Shown here piece by piece: positions 16,651 through 24,740 of a DNA stretch of 52,198 bases; position 1 is the stretch's first letter; every line of letters begins with the position of its first letter. The DNA is from Verrucomicrobiota bacterium (GTDB taxonomy: Bacteria; Chlamydiota; Chlamydiia; Chlamydiales; Rhabdochlamydiaceae), in contig JAFEGK010000011.1 in NCBI GenBank assembly GCA_018239985.1, forward strand, positions 52,151 to 104,348, read 5' to 3'. Below the pieces are notes generated by a model. That model made no database searches, had not been told where the DNA came from, and saw nothing but the letters and a program-made list of their open reading frames with translations. The position numbers and the translations under genes are program-made.

Positions 16651-17018
16651 ACAAGGGATTTTTTATCAAAAGTACAATCTGCATCCTCTTCTTGGGGGTC
16701 TGCTTGTACTCGTATTTAGACTTGCAAAATGGGTTGACAGAACTTAGAATTAGGATCCCTCATTTAGCAAGCGAAGTGAGAAAGGTGCAAGAGGAGAATA
16801 CTCATCTTCTTTTTGAAATCGAGGCGTTCGAGAGTCCTGAGAATCTTCTCAAGGTTGCAAAACTGCCCGAGTTTGCCCATCTGAGGTTTCCAATCAGGAG
16901 CGATATCCTCACTCTTAAACAAGGGACTCCCTTGCAAGACGTGGTAGAGAGAACAATACCTGATTTAAGATTGAAACCTACGATCACATTGGCAACCGGT
17001 GCTAAAAACCTACAATAA
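16647..17018 (+). CDS. ftsL: Cell division protein FtsL-like
   Basis: A 123-residue bitopic protein: short basic cytoplasmic tail, one membrane segment (about residues 7-23), then a heptad-like coiled coil with E-N-x-x-L-x-x-E-I (about 30-62). FtsL sequences diverge strongly; the assignment rests on size, topology and position between rsmH and ftsI. It would pair with FtsI in the divisome or septal peptidoglycan machinery. It overlaps rsmH by four bases and ftsI by 20. Confidence 0.8.
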   Translation: MNKGFFIKSTICILFLGVCLYSYLDLQNGLTELRIRIPHLASEVRKVQEENTHLLFEIEAFESPENLLKVAKLPEFAHLRFPIRSDILTLKQGTPLQDVVERTIPDLRLKPTITLATGAKNLQ

Positions 17019-19008
17019 ATCGACTTTTTCCATTGAAAAACGGCTACTAGGCGTCGCATTATTCCTCCTTTTTTTGTTTACTTTGCTGGTGATTCAGTTT
17101 TTTCGGATCCAGATTGTGCAACATGAAAAATGGGACGCCCATGCCCATGGTCAGCACACCACGGTGGTAAAGGAGTCTTTCAAGCGGGGAGTGTTCTATT
17201 CGAATACTTCAGTAAAAACAGGCCACCCTTCTCCGCCTCAGCCTTTAGTGATCGATGTCCCAAAATTCCACCTCTTTATCGATCCCAAGAGCATCCCGGA
17301 AAAATACCGTGAGGAGATTGCTGCTCATTTTCAAAGTTTTTTGAAATTGAATGCCGAAGAGCAAAAAAAAATGCGCGACCAATTTGAAAAGCCATCTCAT
17401 AGCCGGAAGGTGGCGATGTGGCTGTCGGGGGAATTGAAAGAGGGGATTGAGTCTTGGTGGCGTCCCTATGCAAAAAAGGGGAAAATCCCCCGCAATGCGA
17501 TCTTTTTTGTGAAGGATTATCAGCGCTCATACCCTTATGGCAAGTTGCTTGGGCAGGTGATTCATACGGTTCGGGAGCTGCGGGATGAAGCGACAGATCG
17601 GCTCATTCCAACCGGTGGTCTCGAATATGTTTTCAATGAGTATTTGCAGGGCAAACCTGGCAAACGGCTCATTTATCGCTCGCCGCGACACGCGATGGAC
17701 ATGGGGCAGGTGGTTGACCCCCCAGAGGATGGGGCCGATGTCTATCTGACGATCAATCACTATTTGCAAACGATTGCGGAAGAGGAGATTGAGCGGCAGG
17801 TCAAGATGACCGAGTCCAAGCGGGGTTGGGCCCTGATGATGGACCCCGTCACTGGCGAGGTGCTTGCTTTGGCCCAATATCCCTTTTTCTCTCCTAAAGA
17901 TTATCGGGACTATTTCAACTCGACTAAGCTGCTGGAGGAGACCCAGATCAAAGCGGTCACTGACCCTTATGAGCCAGGCTCGACCATGAAAGCGGTCACC
18001 TGCGCGATAGGATTAATGGCAAACGAAGAGATGAAAAAGCGGGGAAAGCCCCCTCTTTTTGATCCTGAAGAGAAAATGAACGTTCTTCCCGCCCATTTAC
18101 CCGGACGGAAGAAAGTGCTCAAAGATGTGAACACGCACCACTTCATGAATATGAAAATGGCTCTTCAAAAATCCTCTAACGTCTATGTGGGAAAAATCGT
18201 CCAGAGGGTAATTCAAGAACTGGGTGATCAGTGGTATCGAGATACCCTACACAATGTGTTTGGCTTTGGGACGAAGACTGGAATCGAGCTGCCAGGAGAG
18301 AGCTGCCCATCTCTGCCAACCCCCGGTAAGCTTCATCCAAATGGGAAACTCGAGTGGTCGGCTCCGACGCCCTATTCCATGGCGATGGGGCATAATATTT
18401 GCGTCAATAGCTTCCAGATGCTCAGGGTGTTTGCCATTTTTGCCAATGGTGGCTATGATGTGAAGCCAACACTGGTGCGCAAGATCAGCAGGAAGATGCC
18501 CGACGGTAGTGAGAAAATTCTTTACCAACATTCTCTAGGGGCAAGAAAAAGGCTTTTAGATCCCGAAATCGTAAAAAAAGTGGTCTGCGGGATGCGATAC
18601 ACCAGTATGCCAGGAGGTTCGGCGGCGAAGGGAAATATCCCCGGATATACAGAAGCGGGAAAGACAGGGACTACCGAAAAGATTATCGACGGGATATATT
18701 CAAAGAAAGATCATATTTCGACCTACCTCGGTTTTGCTCCAATTGAGAATCCTAGATTTGTGCTCCTCATCGTGATCGATGAGCCACCCCACAAGTACAT
18801 CCCGGGCATCGGATCGAACCAGTTTGGGGGAAATTGCGCGGCCCCAGCCTTTGCGCGGATTGGAAAGCGGGCGCTTGAATATTTAGGGGTCGAGCCTGAT
18901 GATCCTTATGGTTATCCCGTTGGTGATCCTAAGCGCGATGTGAAAAAAATGAAGTGGATGGCAGAAGTAGAGTCATTAAAAGCATTATACGATCAGTGGA
19001 ATCGGTAG
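16999..19008 (+). CDS. ftsI: Penicillin-binding protein 3 (FtsI), septal transpeptidase
   Basis: A 669-residue class B PBP. One membrane segment (about 16-36) anchors a periplasmic dimerisation domain and a transpeptidase domain with the catalytic motifs SxxK (S328-K331, in EPGSTMK), SxN (S392-N394, SSN) and KTG (K555-G557, in AGKTGTT). It cross-links peptides at the division site. The GTG start lies inside ftsL (20-base overlap). The dimerisation domain is longer than in E. coli, and the protein exceeds the usual length by about 80 residues, as seen in chlamydial PBP3. Confidence 0.96.
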   Translation: MLKTYNKSTFSIEKRLLGVALFLLFLFTLLVIQFFRIQIVQHEKWDAHAHGQHTTVVKESFKRGVFYSNTSVKTGHPSPPQPLVIDVPKFHLFIDPKSIPEKYREEIAAHFQSFLKLNAEEQKKMRDQFEKPSHSRKVAMWLSGELKEGIESWWRPYAKKGKIPRNAIFFVKDYQRSYPYGKLLGQVIHTVRELRDEATDRLIPTGGLEYVFNEYLQGKPGKRLIYRSPRHAMDMGQVVDPPEDGADVYLTINHYLQTIAEEEIERQVKMTESKRGWALMMDPVTGEVLALAQYPFFSPKDYRDYFNSTKLLEETQIKAVTDPYEPGSTMKAVTCAIGLMANEEMKKRGKPPLFDPEEKMNVLPAHLPGRKKVLKDVNTHHFMNMKMALQKSSNVYVGKIVQRVIQELGDQWYRDTLHNVFGFGTKTGIELPGESCPSLPTPGKLHPNGKLEWSAPTPYSMAMGHNICVNSFQMLRVFAIFANGGYDVKPTLVRKISRKMPDGSEKILYQHSLGARKRLLDPEIVKKVVCGMRYTSMPGGSAAKGNIPGYTEAGKTGTTEKIIDGIYSKKDHISTYLGFAPIENPRFVLLIVIDEPPHKYIPGIGSNQFGGNCAAPAFARIGKRALEYLGVEPDDPYGYPVGDPKRDVKKMKWMAEVESLKALYDQWNR

Positions 19009-20436
19009 ATGAGAATAAAAAGGCTGATCCAACAGATTGCCGATATTGAGGTAAAGGGCTCAAGAGAGACCGAAATCAACGGTCTTTGTTCCAATTCGAA
19101 ATTGGTAGCGCCAGGTAACTTGTTTATTGCCAAGAAAGGGACGAAAGTCGATGGTGCAAAATTTATTCCTGAGGCGATTGCAGCAGGAGCGGTCGCTATC
19201 TTGACCGATTTTTACGATCCTTATTTAGGAGTCGTCCAGCTGATCCATCCTGATGTGTCTCAAATTGAAGCCAAGCTAGCTGCCGCCTATTATCAACACC
19301 CCTCTTCCTCACTGAAAATGGTTGGCATTACCGGAACTAACGGCAAAACTACATCCAGTTATTTGATCAAACATCTCTACGATCAGCTAGGAATGATGAC
19401 CGGTGTGATTGGAACCATCGAATGGGTGATTGGGCAGTGCCATTTCCCTGCGACAATGACCACTCCCGACGTATTAACCAATCATAAGTTGCTCAGAGAG
19501 ATGGTGAGTGCAGGATGCAAAGCGGCTGTCATGGAGGTCACCTCCCATGCTCTATCCCAAAATCGGGTCGGCGAAATAGACTTTGACATTGCCCTCTTCA
19601 CCAATTTGACCCAGGATCACCTCGATTACCACGGAGACATGGAAAGCTATCGGTTGGCGAAAGAGAAGCTTTTTTCGGGCCTTTCAAAAGAAAAGTGGGC
19701 CATTTTCAATTCTGACGATCCCACTGCCTTTCAAACCGTTGCCAATGTCCTCACGTATGGGATAGAAAAGCCTGCCGATTTGATGGCAAAAGATCTGCGG
19801 CTTAGCGATAAGGGAATCGAGTTTACTGCCTGTTTCAAAGGGGAAGAGGCTCAATGCAAATCACCTTTGATTGGCAAATTCAATGTCTATAATCTTCTCG
19901 GTGCAATTGGAGTTGGTCTCTGTGCAGATCAATCGCTTCAACAGTGCGTAGAGGCCTTAAAAAGCTTCAAGGGGGTCCCAGGAAGGTTGGAACGGGTCAA
20001 AAATCGGCTAGGCCTTAACATTTTAGTTGATTTCGCCCATACCGATGATGCATTAAAAAGGGTCCTTGAAACACTTCAACCACTCAAAAAGGGAAAGATC
20101 ATCACAGTGTTTGGTTGCGGGGGAGATCGAGACAAACAGAAGCGGGAAAAGATGGGAAGGGTGGTTTGCCAGCTTTCTGATCGAGCCATTGTGACAAGCG
20201 ACAATCCGCGTAGCGAGGATCCTGAAGCGATCATCCAACAAGTACTCAAGGGATTTAATCCCGATTACGCTGTCGAGACCGAAGTCGACAGGCAGAAAGC
20301 AATCCAAAAGGCTATTGGGCAGATGGGCAAAGAGGACATTCTGCTAATTGCAGGTAAAGGGCACGAGAAACAGCAGATTTTTGCCCATAAAGTGATCCCC
20401 TTTGATGATGTCGAGGTAGCAAGGCAATGTTGCTAA
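19009..20436 (+). CDS. murE: UDP-MurNAc-tripeptide synthetase MurE
   Basis: A 475-residue Mur ligase adding the third residue, usually meso-diaminopimelate in this phylum, to UDP-MurNAc-dipeptide. The ATP loop GITGTNGKTTSS (about 105-116), the TTPD and VTSHAL substrate motifs, NLTQDHLDYH, and the C-terminal DNPRSEDP motif are all present; DNPR is the signature for diaminopimelate recognition. Its ATG follows directly after the ftsI stop. The end overlaps amiA by 10 bases. Confidence 0.97.
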   Translation: MRIKRLIQQIADIEVKGSRETEINGLCSNSKLVAPGNLFIAKKGTKVDGAKFIPEAIAAGAVAILTDFYDPYLGVVQLIHPDVSQIEAKLAAAYYQHPSSSLKMVGITGTNGKTTSSYLIKHLYDQLGMMTGVIGTIEWVIGQCHFPATMTTPDVLTNHKLLREMVSAGCKAAVMEVTSHALSQNRVGEIDFDIALFTNLTQDHLDYHGDMESYRLAKEKLFSGLSKEKWAIFNSDDPTAFQTVANVLTYGIEKPADLMAKDLRLSDKGIEFTACFKGEEAQCKSPLIGKFNVYNLLGAIGVGLCADQSLQQCVEALKSFKGVPGRLERVKNRLGLNILVDFAHTDDALKRVLETLQPLKKGKIITVFGCGGDRDKQKREKMGRVVCQLSDRAIVTSDNPRSEDPEAIIQQVLKGFNPDYAVETEVDRQKAIQKAIGQMGKEDILLIAGKGHEKQQIFAHKVIPFDDVEVARQCC

Positions 20437-21035
20437 GACTCTTTCTTCTTCTCCTACCGATCCTTGCTTTTGCAAGTGAAAAGCCGATCATCATCCTCGA
20501 CCCTGGCCACGGAGGAAAAGATGAAGGGGCCAGAGTCCTTAATTGCGTGGAAAAGCAACTCACCCTGCGCACTTCATACCTCACAAAAAAGCATCTTGAA
20601 GCACTCGGATACAAAGTAGTGATGACCAGGGCTCGCGATCACTACTTAGCCCTAGGAACAAGGGTCATGAGGGCTAATAAACGGACCCACTCGATTTTTG
20701 TCAGTGTCCACTATAACTCCGCTGAGAGCCCCTCTGCGAAGGGAATCGAGGTTTACTACTATGGCAAGGGGCTCCAGTCTCGACGGACATTTTCCAGAGA
20801 ACTGGCTTCGTGTGTGCTAGAGCAAGTGCTGGCTGAGACAAAGGGGGCGTCAAGAGGGACCAAAACGGGGAATTTTCAAGTGATCCGAGAAACAGTCATG
20901 CCTGCGATCTTAGTCGAGGCAGGTTTCATCACCAACAGAGAAGAGCGGGCTCTTCTAGGGACCCATGCTTATTTGGATAAATTAGCAAAGGGTATTGCTT
21001 TTGGTGTCGACAAATATGTAAAATCCAAAACTTGA
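20427..21035 (+). CDS. amiA: N-acetylmuramoyl-L-alanine amidase AmiA
   Basis: A 202-residue zinc amidase. A signal peptide (about 1-16, ending AFA-S) precedes an Amidase_3 domain with the zinc ligands in LDPGHGG, a glutamate in the VEKQL segment and SVHYNSA, and the catalytic glutamate in LVEAGFITN. It cleaves the bond between MurNAc and the stem peptide during division. AmiA at the end of the murE operon is a hallmark of Chlamydiae, where the enzyme processes the septal peptidoglycan ring. The coding end lies 17 bases from a convergent tRNA gene. Confidence 0.95.
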   Translation: MLLRLFLLLLPILAFASEKPIIILDPGHGGKDEGARVLNCVEKQLTLRTSYLTKKHLEALGYKVVMTRARDHYLALGTRVMRANKRTHSIFVSVHYNSAESPSAKGIEVYYYGKGLQSRRTFSRELASCVLEQVLAETKGASRGTKTGNFQVIRETVMPAILVEAGFITNREERALLGTHAYLDKLAKGIAFGVDKYVKSKT

Positions 21036-21052
21036 TTAGTGTAAGAAAGTGG

Positions 21053-21126
21053 CATCCCCGGCGCGAATTGAACGCGCGACCTACAGCTTAGGAGGCTATC
21101 GCTCTATCCAACTGAGCTACGGGGAC
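21053..21126 (-). tRNA. tRNA-Arg (anticodon CCT)
   Basis: The reverse strand folds into a standard cloverleaf: acceptor GTCCCCG with CGGGGAT (a terminal G-T pair), D arm GCTCAGTTGGATAGAGC, anticodon loop CTCCTAA giving CCT for AGG codons, and T arm GCGCG-TTCAATT-CGCGC. No CCA is encoded after the discriminator G. Confidence 0.95.
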
Positions 21127-21137
21127 GCAAGGCAGCA

Positions 21138-21167
21138 ATTGTAAAGCTCTTGAGAGGAGAAAGTCAA
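21138..21167 (-). promoter_or_regulatory. tRNA-Arg promoter overlapping the gnd leader
   Basis: On the minus strand TTGACT (21167-21162) and TACAAT (21143-21138) are spaced by 18 bases, putting the start a few bases before the tRNA 5' end. The -35 hexamer ends immediately before the gnd ATG, so it coincides with the gnd ribosome-binding region. Confidence 0.75.
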
Positions 21168-22628
21168 ATGAAAGAACAGGTGGCTGATATCGGCCTAATT
21201 GGACTCGCGGTAATGGGCCAAAATTTAGTTTTAAATATGAACGACCACGGTTTCAAAGTCGCCGTCTTTAACCGCACCGTTTCCAAGGTAGACGAATTTT
21301 TGGCAGGACCTGCAAAAAATACCGAGGTGATAGGAGCCCAATCTCTACAAGATTTTTTTAAGGTACTCAAACGGCCATGTAAAGTGATGTTCATGGTCAA
21401 AGCCGGTCAACCTGTCGATGATTTGATCGATGAATGTCTTCCATTCCTCTCCAAAGGGGACATCGTCATCGATGGAGGCAATAGTCACTATCCCGATACC
21501 GAAAGACGGGTCAAAGCCCTCGCCGAAAAAGGGATCCTTTTTGTCGGAACAGGGATTTCCGGTGGCGAGGAGGGAGCTCGCAATGGGCCCTCGATCATGC
21601 CTGGAGGAAATGAACAAGCTTGGCCCCTAATCAAGCCGATCTTCCAAGCGATCAGCGCTAAAGCCGAAGAAGATGGCCTACCCTGTTGCGACTGGGTCGG
21701 TAGCGGTGGCTCTGGGCACTATGTCAAAATGGTCCACAACGGAATCGAATATGGGGACATGCAACTGATCTGCGAAGCATTTCAGCTACTCACCTCGGTC
21801 ACCAAATGCACCTACCCAGAGCTCAAGACAATTTTTGCCGATTGGAATAAAGGACAGCTCCACAGCTACCTCATCGAAATCACCGGAGCAATCTTAGCCC
21901 ATAAAGAAAAAGATGGGGCTTTTACCATCGATAAAATCCTAGATGTCGCTGGACAGAAAGGGACCGGAAAATGGACAGGCATCAGCGCCCTCGACTTAGG
22001 CCTTCCTGTTACCCTCATCGGTGAAGCGGTTTTTGCCCGCTGCCTCTCTGCCCTTAAGGAAGAGCGAGTGAAAATGTCCAAGATCTACGCGGGACCACAA
22101 ATCAAATTTTCGGGAGACAAAAAGAAATTCATCGAAGATGTTCGCCAAGCGCTCTACGCCTCTAAAATCATCAGCTACGCTCAGGGTTTTATGCTAATGA
22201 GGGCAGCGGCAAAAGAGTTCAACTGGAATCTGAATTATGGTTCGATTGCGCTGATGTGGCGAGCGGGATGTATCATCCGAAGCCGCTTTCTCAACGACAT
22301 CAAAAAAGCCTATGACAAAGATCCTAAGCTGGACAATTTGCTTTTTGATGAATTCTTCAAAAACGAGATCACAAACGGTGAAAAAAGTTGGCGCCGCGTA
22401 GTTGCTACCGCGATCGAAGAGGGGATTCCCGTTCCCTGCTTTAGCACCGCACTTGCCTTCTTCGACGGCTATCGTACAGAGCGGCTCCCAGCGAATCTGC
22501 TCCAAGCCCAACGAGATTTTTTCGGCGCCCATACCTATGAGCGGGTCGATCAGCCTCGGGGACAATTCTTCCATACTAATTGGACAGGGACAGGAGGCTC
22601 AGTCACCTCCAGTTCGTACAATGTATGA
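21168..22628 (+). CDS. gnd: 6-phosphogluconate dehydrogenase, decarboxylating
   Basis: A 486-residue enzyme of the oxidative pentose phosphate pathway, making ribulose 5-phosphate, CO2 and NADPH. Visible are the N-terminal Rossmann segment (IGLIGLAVMGQNL), substrate motifs (GTGISGGEEGARNGPSIMPGG), GGSGHYVKMVHNGIEYGDMQ with the catalytic lysine, and a C-terminal F-H-T-N-W. ATG 21168 follows AGGAGA by seven bases; the frame open from TTG 21150 is rejected. The stop overlaps the pirin ATG as ATGA. Confidence 0.97.
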   Translation: MKEQVADIGLIGLAVMGQNLVLNMNDHGFKVAVFNRTVSKVDEFLAGPAKNTEVIGAQSLQDFFKVLKRPCKVMFMVKAGQPVDDLIDECLPFLSKGDIVIDGGNSHYPDTERRVKALAEKGILFVGTGISGGEEGARNGPSIMPGGNEQAWPLIKPIFQAISAKAEEDGLPCCDWVGSGGSGHYVKMVHNGIEYGDMQLICEAFQLLTSVTKCTYPELKTIFADWNKGQLHSYLIEITGAILAHKEKDGAFTIDKILDVAGQKGTGKWTGISALDLGLPVTLIGEAVFARCLSALKEERVKMSKIYAGPQIKFSGDKKKFIEDVRQALYASKIISYAQGFMLMRAAAKEFNWNLNYGSIALMWRAGCIIRSRFLNDIKKAYDKDPKLDNLLFDEFFKNEITNGEKSWRRVVATAIEEGIPVPCFSTALAFFDGYRTERLPANLLQAQRDFFGAHTYERVDQPRGQFFHTNWTGTGGSVTSSSYNV

Positions 22629-23341
22629 ATATGAAGAAAATTGCATCGCTCGAGAGAGGACTCACACAAAACGATTGGTTGATCAGTCGTCATACCTTTG
22701 CTTTTGGGCAATACTATAATTTAGAGCGGCTCAATTTCGGCACCCTTCGGGTTTTTAATGACGATTTCATTAAACCAGGCCATGGCTTTGGGATGCATCC
22801 CCATGACAATATGGAGATCGTCACGATCGTGCTAGAAGGGATCCTCGAGCATAAAGATAGCGTTGGCAATTACGGCATCATCAAGGCAAACGATGTGCAG
22901 CGAATGACAGATGGCAAGGGGATCAAACACTCCGAAGTGAACCCCTCGAAAGACCAGAAGCTTCATCTGCTGCAAATCTGGGTCTATCCAAACCAACGGA
23001 ATCTCGAACCTGGCTACGAGCAAAAAAGCTTCAACCCTGAAGATTTTAAAAATGTCCTCTACCCCATTGTGGGGGACAAACTTGGAACATCGGCGCTCTT
23101 TATCCACCAGGAAGCGCAATTCTTTCTCGGTCACCTTGAAGAGGGGATCACCATCAAGCATGTCCCTCGCAGTAAAAAACAGGGAGATCATCTCTTTGTG
23201 ATCGAAGGGAAAATCGAGGTGGGGGGCGAAACATTAAAAGCCGGCGACTCTGCTCAAATCACCGGCGGAGAAATCCTCGAACTGAAAGCCAAAGAAGCTG
23301 CAAAAGTGCTTTTGATCGAAATAAACGTGAGTACGCTTTAG
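22625..23341 (+). CDS. Pirin-family cupin protein
   Basis: A 238-residue bicupin of the pirin/YhaK type. The metal-binding N-terminal cupin shows G-F-G-M-H-P-H-D-N-M-E (both histidines present) and later KHSE, the ligands expected for iron. Some members are quercetin dioxygenases or redox sensors; the substrate cannot be told here. The start at 22625 overlaps the gnd stop (ATGA); ATG 22631 is an alternative. The stop codon abuts a family B inverted-repeat element. Confidence 0.92.
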   Translation: MNMKKIASLERGLTQNDWLISRHTFAFGQYYNLERLNFGTLRVFNDDFIKPGHGFGMHPHDNMEIVTIVLEGILEHKDSVGNYGIIKANDVQRMTDGKGIKHSEVNPSKDQKLHLLQIWVYPNQRNLEPGYEQKSFNPEDFKNVLYPIVGDKLGTSALFIHQEAQFFLGHLEEGITIKHVPRSKKQGDHLFVIEGKIEVGGETLKAGDSAQITGGEILELKAKEAAKVLLIEINVSTL

Positions 23342-23509
23342 AGAGTGTCTTCAAATTCGGTTTCAGTCGATTTTCGGGATTATTTTGGCCAATTTTCGTT
23401 TCAAATTTTGGGGGTCATATTCGGAGAGTGATATTACCCCCAAAATTTGAAACGAAAATCGGCTCAAAAGAACCCTAAAATCGACTGAAACCGAATTTGA
23501 AGACACTCT
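23342..23509. repeat. Inverted-repeat element, family B, copy 1
   Basis: A 168-bp near-palindrome that fills the whole space between the pirin stop (23341) and the stop of the convergent USP-like gene (23511). The outer arm AGAGTGTCTTCAAATTCGG recurs inverted at the right end; the inner arm runs to GGGGGT/ACCCCC around a loop near 23425. Inside the stem sits the asymmetric pair GGGATTATTTTGGCC (left) and GGCTCAAAAGAACCC (right), shared with the other two copies. It could end transcription from both sides. Confidence 0.8.
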
Positions 23510-23510
23510 A

Positions 23511-24647
23511 TTAGCTCTGCAGCTCTGTAGGAATTCGCTGATAATGTCTTAAAAAAGCTGTCTCCAATAGGTGATGAGCTTTTTCCACGCTAAGGGGATG
23601 AGCTAATGAATCATTCAATTCCCACCACTGACCATTTTTATTTACATAGGCAATATAGTGGCCATCATTTGGGGTATTGCCTGAATGACAAATAAAGCCA
23701 TCACAGAGATATCTAGCTTCCTGCCCGATATTTTCAGGGAAAATCGAAATTTCCATTGAGTCTTTAATTTCTAATTTTTTCTTCCGCGAGTAGTTTTCCC
23801 AATTGCAAGATTGAATTGTAATAGTCAAATCTTCAGGGGTTTCTTTAAAAGAATGGATAACGATTTCTTTCGATTCCTCTGAAAGGGGATTGTCTTCCGA
23901 TTTATTGAAATAACCATTAAGGATGTCAGTCAAACTTCCCTTTTCACCGGAAAAGTAATAAGTGAGATCTAAATAAGTGGGCTTATTTTCAGATAACTTT
24001 CTAACTGAAACACTCTCTGATTCTTTGCGGAAGATTTGATGCGTATATTCTTCGAGCGGTTTATAGCCCGACATTCTTAAAAACGGATCGAGGAATTGGA
24101 CTGGGTCATCAGGTACTCGGGCATCTGGATTGATTTCTGGAAAAAGCTGTGAGATCAAGACCCTAATTTCCTGTGAATCGACTTGTCCACCCTGTTTATA
24201 AGTTTCGTAGGCCTTCTTGATTAAGGCGAATTCTGGTCTATCCAGTTTGTGAACCACTGTTTCAAAAGCCATGACGTTAAAGAGAAGCTGAAGTGAAGCA
24301 TTTAACCAACAATTCGCTCGAAGATTTCTGATACCAATTGGTGGCATATCATCAAGAGTTTTTGCTTTCAGGCTCTTTTGAATTGGGGCCTTAGGTTGTT
24401 GCTGGGTCGAATTTCTAAGGAGGACGCCCATCGCGATTGGGGTGATAGGGGAGGCAGCAGCGATCATCGGACTGATGGCAAAAGCGATGTAGAAGGAAGA
24501 GCAGGCAAGGGCGAGGCCGATGCCAATGAGCAGATAGCTGAGCACCACTTTCGCATACACTTTCCAATCGGTGCTGGAAAGCTCTTGGACTTGAGGGATT
24601 ACCTCTGTTGTTATTGGAGTAGTGGCTGTAACTGGGCCTGTTTCCAT
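23511..24647 (-). CDS. USP-like cysteine protease (putative deubiquitinase) with membrane segments
   Basis: A 378-residue protein whose C-terminal two thirds follow the ubiquitin-specific protease (peptidase C19) pattern: Cys box GIRNLRANCWLNASLQLLFN with C113, and His box DGHYIAYVNKNGQWWELNDS with H330 and N345/D346. Eukaryotic USPs read G-L-x-N-L-G-N-T-C-Y-x-N at the first box. Two hydrophobic stretches lie in the N-terminal region (about 33-76), which could anchor it in an inclusion or host membrane. ATG 24647 has AGAGG seven bases upstream; the longer frame to 24713 is less likely. Such enzymes have no bacterial substrate, so delivery to the host is inferred. Confidence 0.8.
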   Translation of the reverse strand: METGPVTATTPITTEVIPQVQELSSTDWKVYAKVVLSYLLIGIGLALACSSFYIAFAISPMIAAASPITPIAMGVLLRNSTQQQPKAPIQKSLKAKTLDDMPPIGIRNLRANCWLNASLQLLFNVMAFETVVHKLDRPEFALIKKAYETYKQGGQVDSQEIRVLISQLFPEINPDARVPDDPVQFLDPFLRMSGYKPLEEYTHQIFRKESESVSVRKLSENKPTYLDLTYYFSGEKGSLTDILNGYFNKSEDNPLSEESKEIVIHSFKETPEDLTITIQSCNWENYSRKKKLEIKDSMEISIFPENIGQEARYLCDGFICHSGNTPNDGHYIAYVNKNGQWWELNDSLAHPLSVEKAHHLLETAFLRHYQRIPTELQS

Positions 24648-24740
24648 AGCCATACCTCTTTTTCGTTGAAGAAATTGTATCACAAAAAAGATTTTTTGTG
24701 TTCTTGAAATCAAGCCATTGATGAAGTATTCTTAGAGCCT

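Noticed and set aside
23342-23509. Insertion sequence or transposase remnant in the palindromic elements
   Set aside because: No coding frame in any of the five elements resembles a transposase; they are too short, so only a non-autonomous element is possible.
24648-24713. Longer start for the first USP-like protease
   Set aside because: ATG 24713 has no ribosome-binding site, while ATG 24647 has AGAGG at proper spacing.
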